Position numbers and translations under genes: made by a program. From Akkermansia muciniphila (GTDB taxonomy: Bacteria > Verrucomicrobiota > Verrucomicrobiia > Opitutales > Opitutaceae), in contig CAMCHD010000004.1 of assembly GCA_945874545.1 (NCBI GenBank), positions 1 through 34,896 on the forward strand: a DNA stretch of 34,896 nt. Direction: 5' to 3'. Numbering within the stretch: position 1 is the stretch's first letter; every line of letters begins with the position of its first letter. Below, piece after piece: positions 9,432-18,400 of the stretch. Below the pieces are notes generated by a model. It was not told the DNA's origin and ran no database searches. It saw only the letters and a list, made by a program, of their open reading frames with translations.

Positions 9432-10802
9432 ATGCACCTCCCCCGCCTCGCCTCCACCACCCTGCTCGCCGCCTTCGCCCTCCTCGCCGCGCCCGCCGCC
9501 CGCGCCGGCAACCCCCTCCTGCCCCACGTCTTCGCCGCCGACCCCTCCGCCCACGTCTGGCCCGGCGACGACCGCCTCTGGCTCTACACCTCGCACGACA
9601 CCCCCGGGACCAACGGCCACTCTACGATGGTCAGCTACCACGTCTTCTCCACCAAGGACTGCGTCAACTGGACCGACCACGGCCGCGTCTTCGACCTCTC
9701 CGACGCCAAGTGGGCCGCCTCCCACATGTGGGCCATCGACGCCACGTATCGGCACGGCAAATACTACCTCGTCTACTGCGCCGTCGCCGCCGCCGACGGC
9801 GTTTTCCGCACCGGCATCGCCGTCAGCGAACGCCCCGAAGGCCCCTTCACCGACCTCGGCCCCGTCAAGGGCGTGGACTGGGGCCAGGACCCCGCCCTCT
9901 ACGTGGACGACAACGACGTCCCCTGGCTCTTCTGGGGCTCCGGCGGCAAGGGCCACGTCGTCCAGCTCGCCGACGACCTCATGTCCGCCGTGCCCGGCAC
10001 CTACCGCGACCTCTCCAAGGAACTCACCCACATTTTCGAGGGCCCGTGGGTGAACAAGATCAAGGACCGCTACTACCTCACCTACCCCGGCCTGGTGAAC
10101 AACCAGTGGCCCGAGAAAATGTTCTGGGCCACCGCCGACAAGGTCGCCGGCCCCTACACCTACGGCGGCATGTTCATGGACTCGCACGAAAAGTTCGCCG
10201 GCACCAACCACGGCTCCGTCGTCAACTACGGCGGCAAGTGGATCTTCTTTTATCACAGCTCCTGGCTCTCCGGCGGCATGAGCGAGGTGCGCAACCTCAT
10301 GGCCGATTACCTCGAATTCGACGCCGACGGCCGCATCAAAACTATCCTCCCCACCAAGGACGGTGTCGCGGTCAACGGCGCCCGGCCCGGCCCCTCCCGC
10401 GTCCGCCTGCTGCTCGAAGCCGAGACCGCCCCGCAGCAGGGCGGCGCGCACGCCCGCGTAGAGTTTGCCAACGCCCGCCCCGGCTACTCCGGCCGCGGCT
10501 ACATGCGCGGCTTCGATGGCTCGCACAACACCGTGCGTTTCCTCGCCCAGGTGGCGAAAGACGGCGAGTGGATCGTCAAGGCCCGCTACGCCGCTCCCGC
10601 CGGCGGCAAGTTCACCCTGCACGTCTGGCCCCTGGAGAAACAGTGCGAGTTCCCCGCCACCGAGTCCTTTCAGGAAATCGAGCTCGGCAAGTTCCCGCTC
10701 AAGGCCGGCGACAATATGCTCATGGTTTCCCGCTTCCCCCAACGCGACGGCAAGGGTCTCGAACTCGACGCCCTCATCCTCGAACCGGCCGCCCAGCCCT
10801 GA
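9432..10802 (+). CDS. GH43 family glycoside hydrolase with C-terminal CBM6/35-like module (tandem paralog 3)
   Basis: ATG 9432 gives MHLPRLASTTLLAAFALLAAPAARAGNPL; AADPSAHVWPGDDRLWLYTSHDTPGTN; GQDPALYVDDNDVPWLFWG; IFEGPWVNK. Confidence 0.88.
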   Translation: MHLPRLASTTLLAAFALLAAPAARAGNPLLPHVFAADPSAHVWPGDDRLWLYTSHDTPGTNGHSTMVSYHVFSTKDCVNWTDHGRVFDLSDAKWAASHMWAIDATYRHGKYYLVYCAVAAADGVFRTGIAVSERPEGPFTDLGPVKGVDWGQDPALYVDDNDVPWLFWGSGGKGHVVQLADDLMSAVPGTYRDLSKELTHIFEGPWVNKIKDRYYLTYPGLVNNQWPEKMFWATADKVAGPYTYGGMFMDSHEKFAGTNHGSVVNYGGKWIFFYHSSWLSGGMSEVRNLMADYLEFDADGRIKTILPTKDGVAVNGARPGPSRVRLLLEAETAPQQGGAHARVEFANARPGYSGRGYMRGFDGSHNTVRFLAQVAKDGEWIVKARYAAPAGGKFTLHVWPLEKQCEFPATESFQEIELGKFPLKAGDNMLMVSRFPQRDGKGLELDALILEPAAQP

Positions 10803-10822
10803 GGCCCTCCGCGATGCAGCGA

Positions 10823-11005
10823 AGGTGGAACGCGTTGTCCCCAAGGCGTTTTCCGCCGCTTTAGGTAGGGCGAGACCGCCGGGACCGCCGCGAGCAGCAA
10901 TTGGGTGATTGCAACCGGGCCGGCGCGCCCAGCGGTCACGCCCTACCTTCGACCCAAAGTCCGGAAGCGAGGGGGATTTCGTTTTGGGGACAACGCGCTT
11001 CACCT
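10823..11005. repeat. Nested inverted-repeat element between GH43 and convergent transporter
   Basis: Outer arms AGGTGGAACGCGTTGTCCCCAA (10823-10844) and TTGGGGACAACGCGCTTCACCT (10984-11005), 2 mismatches in 22; inner arms AGGTAGGGCGAGACCGC (10863-10879) and GCGGTCACGCCCTACCT (10932-10948), 1 mismatch in 17; innermost GCAAT-tgggtg-ATTGC. Confidence 0.8.
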
Positions 11006-11122
11006 GCGAGCCGCCGCTTCCGTCGAGGTGCACGAGCGCGTCCCTGCGCCCGTGCTTGTGCCCCGTCGTTAATGCCCGGATACGCGAGCGACGCTTCGCG
11101 CGCACTGCGGCGGCGGCGGTAG

Positions 11123-11254
11123 TTCTACTTTGTAAGAATCAGAACTTGGCCGCAAAAAGGCGCAGAAGTCGCAAAAAAGAAGGCTTGGTTTTGCGCTTTT
11201 TGTGACTTCTTGCGGCCATCTTTAGCGTGATTGGTTTGGGTTAACAAAGTAGAA
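11123..11254. repeat. Palindromic element with perfect 11-bp ends, between convergent genes (possible bidirectional terminator)
   Basis: TTCTACTTTGT (11123-11133) and ACAAAGTAGAA (11244-11254) are exact inverted repeats; inner TGGCCGCAA (11147-11155)/TTGCGGCCA (11210-11218) with additional complementarity (GAAGTCGCAAAAA/TTTTTGTGACTTC). Confidence 0.75.
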
Positions 11255-11269
11255 GCAGGGATCTGGCGC

Positions 11270-12901
11270 CTACACCGCGCCGCGGCGGGCTTCGAGCTGG
11301 CGGCGTATGTCGGCGATTTTTTCCTGGTTCAGGCCGTAGCGGGCTAGGCAGATCATGGCGAAAATGAGGCCGGTGATGGGGATGGCGGCGAGCAGGAAGC
11401 GTATCCAGAAAATGGCCTGCGGGGTCTGGTTGCCGCCGAGGGCCTGGTCGAAGCCGGTGAAGTTGAGCAACTCGCCCGCCGCCCACGCGCCGACCGCCAT
11501 GCCGACCTTCATGATCCAAGAACCGCAGGCGGAGAACGCGCCTTCGCGGCGTTTGCCGGTCTCGACCTCGTCGCAGTCGATGATGTCGGCGCCGATGGAG
11601 CCGTAGAGCATCCAGAAGCCGCCCGCGACAAACGCGATCATGCCCGAGGCGAGCACTTGCAGCCACGGAATCGCCGGGGTGTAGAGCCACCAGGTGGAGA
11701 CGAAGACGGCCACGCCGGAGACCTGCACGCAGCCCATGGCGAAGCGTTTGCCCTTGCGGCGCGCGATGGCGGCGTAGACCGGGATGCCGAAGACACCGAG
11801 CACCATGCCGGCGAGGCCCATCCAAAAATTCCACACGCTGCCCACCGCGACGTCGCCGGCGCAGACGAAGTAGAACGTGGCGTAGTAGCCCAGGGTGCCG
11901 ACCATGCTCGTGCCGATGCCGTAGGAGAGCGCCATGCCGAGGTTGGCGCGGAAGGGGCGGCACTGGAGGGTTTGCCAAAGGGTCTCCTTGATCGAGATCT
12001 GGCCCTGTTTGCGGTCCACCACGAGCGACTGGTAGTAACGCTCCTTGATGGTGAAAAACATCAACACCGCCGTCCCGATCATCACCAGCCCGAGCAGGAT
12101 GCAGAAGACCTGCGCGCCCAGCACGGTGTTGGTGGCCTGGCCCTCGGGGGCGGCGACCCAGCCGAAGATGGGGTTGATGACATCGGCGAAGCGCACGAAG
12201 TCGAAGGTGAGCAGCGAGCCCAGCACGTCGCCGAACCAGCCGAGGGTCTGGCCGCCCAGCGTGAGCACGCGGGAGAGGGCGTTGTCCCAGGTCGCGCCGA
12301 CCCACACGCCGGCGGTGGCGAAGGCACCGGCGGCGAACATCGCCACCTCGGGCACCTTCTGGATGGCGCTCTTGTAGGAGAACACGCTGGTGCGCTCGTG
12401 GTAGTCCGGCGTGAGCTCGGCCCCGAGGCTTTGGAAGGGCATGTTGAAGCAGCTGATGACGGGCACGTAGAGCGCGAGCGTGCTGATCATGAACCAGAAG
12501 TAGTTGGGCACGACCATGCCGGCGATCGTGCTGTCGCCCCAGCCGGGCGAGACGGCGAAGACCAGCGGCAGGCCGATGCCGGAGAGGATGCCTCCGATGA
12601 GGATGTAGGGCCGCCGCCGCCCGTAGCGCGTGCGGGTGTTGTCCGAGCGCCAGCCGAAATAGGAGTCCCAGACCGCCTCGAAGATGAGTTTGAACAACAT
12701 CGCCCGCCCGATCCACTGCGGGGGCACGCCGAGGGTGATGTTGAACACCAGGTAGGCCAGACTCGGATACAACCAGTGGCCCCACATGTCGATGACGGTG
12801 CCGAGACCGTAGCCGACTTTTTGGATGACGGGCACCTTGTCGGAGGTGGGCGCCGAGGGGGAACGAGTTGAAGCCGGTGAACCGGAGGAGGATGAGGACA
12901 T
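11270..12901 (-). CDS. GPH-family (glycoside-pentoside-hexuronide:cation symporter) MFS sugar transporter
   Basis: From Met46 of the listed ORF: MSSSSSGSPASTRSPSAPTSDKVPVIQKVGYGLGTVIDMWGHWLYPSLAYLVFN; FGWRSDNTRTRYGRRRPYILIGGI is the typical GPH/MelB loop; many hydrophobic helices. Confidence 0.87.
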   Translation of the reverse strand: MSSSSSGSPASTRSPSAPTSDKVPVIQKVGYGLGTVIDMWGHWLYPSLAYLVFNITLGVPPQWIGRAMLFKLIFEAVWDSYFGWRSDNTRTRYGRRRPYILIGGILSGIGLPLVFAVSPGWGDSTIAGMVVPNYFWFMISTLALYVPVISCFNMPFQSLGAELTPDYHERTSVFSYKSAIQKVPEVAMFAAGAFATAGVWVGATWDNALSRVLTLGGQTLGWFGDVLGSLLTFDFVRFADVINPIFGWVAAPEGQATNTVLGAQVFCILLGLVMIGTAVLMFFTIKERYYQSLVVDRKQGQISIKETLWQTLQCRPFRANLGMALSYGIGTSMVGTLGYYATFYFVCAGDVAVGSVWNFWMGLAGMVLGVFGIPVYAAIARRKGKRFAMGCVQVSGVAVFVSTWWLYTPAIPWLQVLASGMIAFVAGGFWMLYGSIGADIIDCDEVETGKRREGAFSACGSWIMKVGMAVGAWAAGELLNFTGFDQALGGNQTPQAIFWIRFLLAAIPITGLIFAMICLARYGLNQEKIADIRRQLEARRGAV

Positions 12902-13101
12902 ATCGCGAAACGGGGTGGGGCGGACGGAACAGCCAAGCAAACGCCGCCCCGGGCGACGAGGGGGCATCGTTTCCGTGAGGTCGTTAGAATAGACGACAGC
13001 GGCGCACCCTTCGCCCCTCGACCCGACCTTGCCCAAACTCTGCGCTTACCGGCGCCCCCCGGTCGGCGAATCCATGTCGGCCTCCGCATCGCGTCTTCTC
13101 C

Positions 13102-15093
13102 ATGAAAACCCTGCTTCGTCTGTTCTCCGCCTCGTTCACCCTGGCCTTTGCCGTCGCGCTCCAGGCCTCGCCCGCCCTCCCGGCCGCTTCCGAGCTCACG
13201 CTTGAAAACGAGGCCGGCACCCTGCGCTTCGCCCTCAAGCTCGACCAGGGCGCGCTCAGCTATCAGGTGCACCACCTCGCCGCCGGCGGCGTCACCACGC
13301 CCCTTCTCGGCGACTCGCCGCTCGGGCTGGTGCGCACCGAGGCCGATTTCACGAAGGATCTCGCCTTCGTCTCCGCCGGTGCGCCGGTCGTGGTGAAGGA
13401 CGACTACCGGCTCGTCGCCGACAAGGTCAGCCGAGTGCGCGCCGCCGGCCGTGAGCGCACCTTCACCTTCCGCAACCCCACCGGCCTGCTATTCGAAGTC
13501 ACCGCCCGCGCCTATGCCGACGGTGTCGCCTTCCGCTACGGTCTGCCCGGTCGCGGCAGCCAGACCTTGTTCATCAAAGACGAGGCGACAGGCTTCCGTC
13601 TGCCGGCCGGTTCCCGCGTCTGGGCCCAGCCCTACTCCAAGGTCGATATCTGGGCACCCGGCTACGAGGCCAACTACGTCAACGGCGTGCCCGCCGGCAC
13701 CCCCGCCCCCGCCGCCGAAGGCTGGGCGCTGCCGCTGCTTTTCAACACCGGTCAACTCTGGGCCCTCGTCACCGAGTCCGGCCTGGGCTCCGACTACTTC
13801 GCCATCCACCTCGAACAAAACGCCCCGGGCGGCCTCTACCGCGCCCGCTTGCCCGAGGAACCCGAGACCTACGGGGTCGCCCCGCAGGCCGCCGCCATCC
13901 AGCTGCCCTGGACCTCCCCGTGGCGCCTGGTCGTCGTCGGCGAGCGCGCCGGCGCCATCTCCGAGTCCACCCTCGTCACCACCCTCGCCGCGCCCTCCGT
14001 CCTGAAGGACACCTCCTGGATCAAACCCGGCGTCGCCTCCTGGAGCTGGTGGAGCGACATGAGCAGCCCGTCGGACTACACCAAACTCATCGCCTACGTG
14101 GACATGTCCGCCCGCCTCGGCTGGCCCTACACCCTGATCGACCTCGGCTGGCACCAGATGAAGAACGGCGGCGACGTGAAACAATTGATCGATTACGCCG
14201 CCACCAAGGATGTGGGCGTGCTCATCTGGTATAACTCCGCCGGACAACACAACAAGGTGCCCGACGCCGGCCCCTACGACGTCATGGCCGACCCCCTGCT
14301 GCGCGACGCCGAGTTCGCCCGCATCGCCGCCATGGGCGTGAAGGGCATCAAGGTGGACTTCATGCAGAGCGACAAACAGTTCGTCATCGCGCTCTACCAC
14401 GACATCCTGCGCGACGCGGCCCGGCACAAGTTGCTGGTCAACTTCCACGGTTGCACCATCCCGCGCGGCTGGGAGCGCACCTACCCGCACCTGCTCACCA
14501 TGGAGGCCGTGCGCGGTGGCGAGCAGTATTGGGACAAGACCTTCGCCGAGGACGCCCAGATGTATAACACCATCTTCGCCTTCACTCGCAACGCGGTCGG
14601 CCCGATGGATTACACGCCGACCGTCTTCACCCCGCCCGGCGCGACCAACCCCGGCATCCAGCCCAACACAACCACCAGCGCCCACGAGCTCGCCCTGCTG
14701 GTCGTTTTCCAAAGCGGCATCCAGCACGTGATCGACTCCGCCGCCAGCCTGGCCAAGCAACCCGCCTACGTGCTCGATTACCTCACCGACCTGCCCACCG
14801 CGTGGGACGAAACCCGCTACCTCGACGGTGCCCCCGGCCAGCTCGCCATCGTCGCCCGTCGCTCGGGCAAGACGTGGTATCTCGCCGGCATCAACGGCAC
14901 CAAGGCCACCCTCGCCCTCGACGTGGACCTCTCGTTCCTCGGCAAGGGCTCCTACAAAGCCAGCGTGATCACCGACGGCGCGAGCCAGCGCGAGTTTGCC
15001 CACGCCGAGAAAACTCTCCGCGCCGGTGAAAAACTCCCCGTCGCCCTCGCCGGTCGCGGCGGCTTCGCCGTCCGCCTCGTTCCCGGACGCTGA
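13102..15093 (+). CDS. GH97 family glycoside hydrolase (alpha-galactosidase/alpha-glucosidase type)
   Basis: Signal peptide; SWSWWSDMSSPSDYTKLIAYVDMSARLGWPYTLIDLGWH; GIKVDFMQSDKQF; LLVNFHGCTIPRGWERTYPHLLTMEAVRGGEQY. The KVDF Asp plus MEAVRG Glu resemble the retaining GH97 subgroup. Confidence 0.9.
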   Translation: MKTLLRLFSASFTLAFAVALQASPALPAASELTLENEAGTLRFALKLDQGALSYQVHHLAAGGVTTPLLGDSPLGLVRTEADFTKDLAFVSAGAPVVVKDDYRLVADKVSRVRAAGRERTFTFRNPTGLLFEVTARAYADGVAFRYGLPGRGSQTLFIKDEATGFRLPAGSRVWAQPYSKVDIWAPGYEANYVNGVPAGTPAPAAEGWALPLLFNTGQLWALVTESGLGSDYFAIHLEQNAPGGLYRARLPEEPETYGVAPQAAAIQLPWTSPWRLVVVGERAGAISESTLVTTLAAPSVLKDTSWIKPGVASWSWWSDMSSPSDYTKLIAYVDMSARLGWPYTLIDLGWHQMKNGGDVKQLIDYAATKDVGVLIWYNSAGQHNKVPDAGPYDVMADPLLRDAEFARIAAMGVKGIKVDFMQSDKQFVIALYHDILRDAARHKLLVNFHGCTIPRGWERTYPHLLTMEAVRGGEQYWDKTFAEDAQMYNTIFAFTRNAVGPMDYTPTVFTPPGATNPGIQPNTTTSAHELALLVVFQSGIQHVIDSAASLAKQPAYVLDYLTDLPTAWDETRYLDGAPGQLAIVARRSGKTWYLAGINGTKATLALDVDLSFLGKGSYKASVITDGASQREFAHAEKTLRAGEKLPVALAGRGGFAVRLVPGR

Positions 15094-15183
15094 GTCGCCC
15101 CCGCCACTGCCACCCCTGTCAGTCCCCCAACTCAACTCGCTTTCGGTCGTTTCCCGCCGCCGTCAACTGCAGTTTACCGCCCC

Positions 15184-16599
15184 ATGACCACTCCCTTGGC
15201 CCACCGCCTCTCGCTGCGCGAAAAGCTCTCCTACGGCTGCGCCGACTTCGCCTCCGTCCTCTTCTGGCACACCTTCATGGTGTATCTGACGTTCTTTTAC
15301 ACCGACGTCTACGGCCTCTCCGCCGCCGCCGTCGGCACCATGCTGCTCTTCAGCCGCATCCTCGACGGCGCGAGCGATATCCTTGTCGGCATCTGGGCCG
15401 ACCGCACCCAGACCCGCTGGGGAAAGTTCCGCCCATTCATCCTCTTCGGCTGCGTGCCTTTCGCCGTCTTCGGCGTGCTCACCTTCACCACGCCCAATTT
15501 CGACGATGCCGGTAAACTCATCTGGGCCTACATAACCTACAATGGCCTCATGACGCTCTACACCATCGTCAACATTCCCTACACCGCCATGCTCGGCGTC
15601 GCCACGCCCGATTCCGCCGAGCGCACCAAGCTCTCCTCCATCAAGTTCATCTTCGCCTTCAGCGCCGGCATCGTCGTCTCCGCCACCCTGCTGCCGCTCG
15701 CCAAGGCCCTCGGCGGCGACAACGCCCAACTCGGCTGGCAACTCGCCTTCATCGTTTACGGCCTCGTGGCGGTGATCTTTTTCCTCATCACCTTCTTCGG
15801 CACCCGCGAACGCGTCACCGCTCCCATCCCCGAGGGCACTTCCCTCGGCCGCGACCTGAAGCAGCTCTTCACCAACCAGCCCTGGCTCATCCTCGTCTCG
15901 GTCACGCTGACCTTCATCCTCTTCGTCGCCCTGCGCAGCTCCGTCTCCACCCACTACATCAAATACTTCATCTACGACGGCCAACCCGAACGCGCCCTCA
16001 CCTTCCTCGGTCAGGAGTTCACCTTCGTCGGCCTCACCTCCGCCTTCCAGACCCTCGGCCAGGCCGCCTCCGTAGCCGGCGTGCTTTTCCTCGGTCTCGG
16101 CTCCGTCCGCATGGGCAAAAAGGCCGCCTTCTTCCTCGCCTACGGCATCGCCCTCGCCACCACCGCCGGCTATTTCTTCCTCAGCCCCGGCCAGGTCGGC
16201 GCCATCTTTATCCTCCAGGCCCTCGGCTCCTTCGCCAGCGCCCCGCTCCCCGTCCTGCTCTGGGCCATGTATGCCGACACCGCCGACTACGGCGAGTGGA
16301 AGTATCGCCGCCGCACCACCGGCCTCGTGTTCTCCGCCTCCACCATGAGCCAGAAAATCGGCTGGGCCTTCGGCGCCTTCTTCGCCCTCCAGCTTCTCGA
16401 TTCCGTTGGCTTCGTCGCCAACGCCGAACCCTCCGACCAGGTCAAAAACGGCCTCGTCTGGCTCACCAGCCTCCTCCCCGTGGCCTTCGGTATCATCTCG
16501 GTCGTGCTCATGATCTTCTACCCGCTGAGCGAAGCCCGCATGAAGACCATCGCCACCGACCTCGAAAAACGCCGCGCCGACGCCACCCCTGCCGCTTAA
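15184..16599 (+). CDS. GPH-family MFS sugar:cation symporter
   Basis: LREKLSYGCADFASVLFWHTFMVYLTFFYTDVYGLSAAAVGTMLLFSRILDGASDILVGIWADRTQTRWGKFRPFIL is a canonical GPH N-terminus; YADTADYGEWKYRRRTTGLVFSASTMSQKIGWAFG. Confidence 0.92.
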   Translation: MTTPLAHRLSLREKLSYGCADFASVLFWHTFMVYLTFFYTDVYGLSAAAVGTMLLFSRILDGASDILVGIWADRTQTRWGKFRPFILFGCVPFAVFGVLTFTTPNFDDAGKLIWAYITYNGLMTLYTIVNIPYTAMLGVATPDSAERTKLSSIKFIFAFSAGIVVSATLLPLAKALGGDNAQLGWQLAFIVYGLVAVIFFLITFFGTRERVTAPIPEGTSLGRDLKQLFTNQPWLILVSVTLTFILFVALRSSVSTHYIKYFIYDGQPERALTFLGQEFTFVGLTSAFQTLGQAASVAGVLFLGLGSVRMGKKAAFFLAYGIALATTAGYFFLSPGQVGAIFILQALGSFASAPLPVLLWAMYADTADYGEWKYRRRTTGLVFSASTMSQKIGWAFGAFFALQLLDSVGFVANAEPSDQVKNGLVWLTSLLPVAFGIISVVLMIFYPLSEARMKTIATDLEKRRADATPAA

Positions 16600-16606
16600 C
16601 GTCACC

Positions 16607-18340
16607 ATGCGCACCCTCTGCCTGGCCTTGGCCACCGCCTTGGCCTTATTCAGCCCGCTCGCCCACGCCGACACCTCCGTCCCGACCGCCCCCGCCGCAT
16701 TAGGCACCGCAACCGCCGAGCCCGCCGTGGACGAGTCCGCCATGCCCTGGCTCAAAGCCCGCCCCGAGGCACTCCAGCGCTGGGACGACCTCACCTTCGG
16801 CCTCTTCATGCACTGGGACCCCTCCAGTCTGCTCGGCGTCGAAATCAGCTGGCACAAACAATCCCGCGTGGACGTCGCCGGCGAGGGCGACATCCCCGAC
16901 GCGGTTTACAACAACCTCTACCGCTCCTTCAACCCCGCCCAGTTCGACGCCCGCGCCTTTGTGCAAGTCGCCAAGGACGCCGGCATGCGCTACATCGTGC
17001 TCACCTCGAAGCACCACGGCGGCTTCTGCATGTTCGATTCGGCCCTCACCGACTTCGATATCATGAACACCGCCTTCAAACGCGACATCGTCAAAGAACT
17101 CGCCGAGGCCACCCGCGAAGCCGGCCTCGCCTTCGGTTTTTATTACTCCCAGCCCGACTGGCACCACCCCGACTTCATCCGCAAAGACTTCGACGCCTAC
17201 CGCCCCTACCTCTACGGCCAGCTCCGCGAACTCCTCACCAACTACGGCCGCATCGACATGATCTTTTTCGACGGCCTCTTTTACGGCGAAAAAGAGTATA
17301 AATCCCGCGAGCTCTTCAAAATGATCCGCGAGCTCCAGCCCGACGTCGTCATCAACAACCGCTGCGGCCTGCCCGCCGACTACGACACCCCCGAACAGGT
17401 CGTCGGCGCGTTCCAAAACACCCGCCCCTGGGAATCCTGCATGACCCTCGGCACCTCCTGGTCCTGGAAAACCTACGACACCTTCAAATCCCCCGCCGAC
17501 TGCATCCGCATCCTCGTCCAGACCGTCGGCGGCGACGGCAACCTCCTCCTCAACGTCGGCCCCATGCCCACCGGCATCATCGAGCCCCGCCAGGCCGCCA
17601 TCCTCAAACAAATCGGCGACTGGCTGCGCGTGAACGGCGAGTCCATCTACGCCCTCGAAGGCGGCCCCTACAAACCCTCCGCCTGGGGCGCCTGCACCTC
17701 CAAGGACCGCACCCTCTACGTCCACGTCCTCTCCTGGTTCGACGCCCCCGAGTTTTTCCCCGCCCTCCCCACCCGCATCGCCAGCGTCACCCGCCTCGAC
17801 GGCCGCCCCGTCGCCTTCACCCAGGACGAGCGCGGCGTGCGTTTCGAAGTCCCCGAAACCGAACGCGACCCGCTCAACACCATCCTCAAGGTAACCCTCG
17901 CCCCCGACGGCCCCGCTGCCGCCGCCATCGCGCCCATCCTCGTCCCGACCCGCTCCCTCGCCCGCTTCCAGAAAGTCACCGCCTCGCACCACCCCGATAC
18001 CGCCGCCCTCGTGGTGGACGACGACCCCGCCACCGAGTGGACCTCCCCCTCCCGCCAATGCTGGATCGAGGTGGACCTCGGTGCCGACCGCCGCTTCGAC
18101 CGGGTGGACATCCGCGAAGAAGGCCACGAGTGGGAACCCCGCACCTCCGATTTCGAACTCCTCATCCGCGCCGAAGGCACCGCCCCCGACGCCTGGACCA
18201 CCCTCGATAAGGGCAACAAAATCGGCCACACCTACAGCAAGAGTTTCGCCCCCGCCACCGCCCGCTACATCCGCCTAAAAATCAACGACGCCGGCAAACT
18301 CCCCCACTTCTCCGAGATCCAAGTTTACACTCATCCTTAA
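16607..18340 (+). CDS. GH29 alpha-L-fucosidase with C-terminal F5/8 type C (CBM32-like) module
   Basis: WDDLTFGLFMHWDPSS, YIVLTSKHHGGFCMFDSALTDFDIMN, YGRIDMIFFDGLFYG (nucleophile Asp region); C-terminal DDDPATEWTSPSRQCWIEVDLGADRRFDRVDIRE...ARYIRLKINDAGKLPHFSEIQVY. Confidence 0.93.
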   Translation: MRTLCLALATALALFSPLAHADTSVPTAPAALGTATAEPAVDESAMPWLKARPEALQRWDDLTFGLFMHWDPSSLLGVEISWHKQSRVDVAGEGDIPDAVYNNLYRSFNPAQFDARAFVQVAKDAGMRYIVLTSKHHGGFCMFDSALTDFDIMNTAFKRDIVKELAEATREAGLAFGFYYSQPDWHHPDFIRKDFDAYRPYLYGQLRELLTNYGRIDMIFFDGLFYGEKEYKSRELFKMIRELQPDVVINNRCGLPADYDTPEQVVGAFQNTRPWESCMTLGTSWSWKTYDTFKSPADCIRILVQTVGGDGNLLLNVGPMPTGIIEPRQAAILKQIGDWLRVNGESIYALEGGPYKPSAWGACTSKDRTLYVHVLSWFDAPEFFPALPTRIASVTRLDGRPVAFTQDERGVRFEVPETERDPLNTILKVTLAPDGPAAAAIAPILVPTRSLARFQKVTASHHPDTAALVVDDDPATEWTSPSRQCWIEVDLGADRRFDRVDIREEGHEWEPRTSDFELLIRAEGTAPDAWTTLDKGNKIGHTYSKSFAPATARYIRLKINDAGKLPHFSEIQVYTHP

Positions 18341-18358
18341 AAGTCGCGCCGCCCAACG

Positions 18359-18400
18359 CCCATCTCCCATCTCCCATCGCCCATCTTCCATCATCCATGA
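18359..18400 (+). repeat. Heptanucleotide tandem array (CCCATCT)x~6 merging into the GH43 start codon
   Basis: CCCATCT CCCATCT CCCATCG CCCATCT TCCATCA TCCATGA; the sixth unit contains ATG 18397. Confidence 0.85.

Noticed and set aside
7910-10864. 984-aa plus-strand Arg/Pro/His-rich ORF overlapping the GH43 genes
   Set aside because: Out-of-frame reading of GC-rich coding sequence.
7923-11105. 1060-aa antisense ORF opposite the GH43 genes
   Set aside because: Spans two GH43 genes and intergenic sequence; the plus-strand frames have full catalytic motifs and signal peptides.
10901-11205. Small ORFs in the convergent intergenic region
   Set aside because: They read through inverted-repeat elements and have no signal or domain; better explained by the palindromes.
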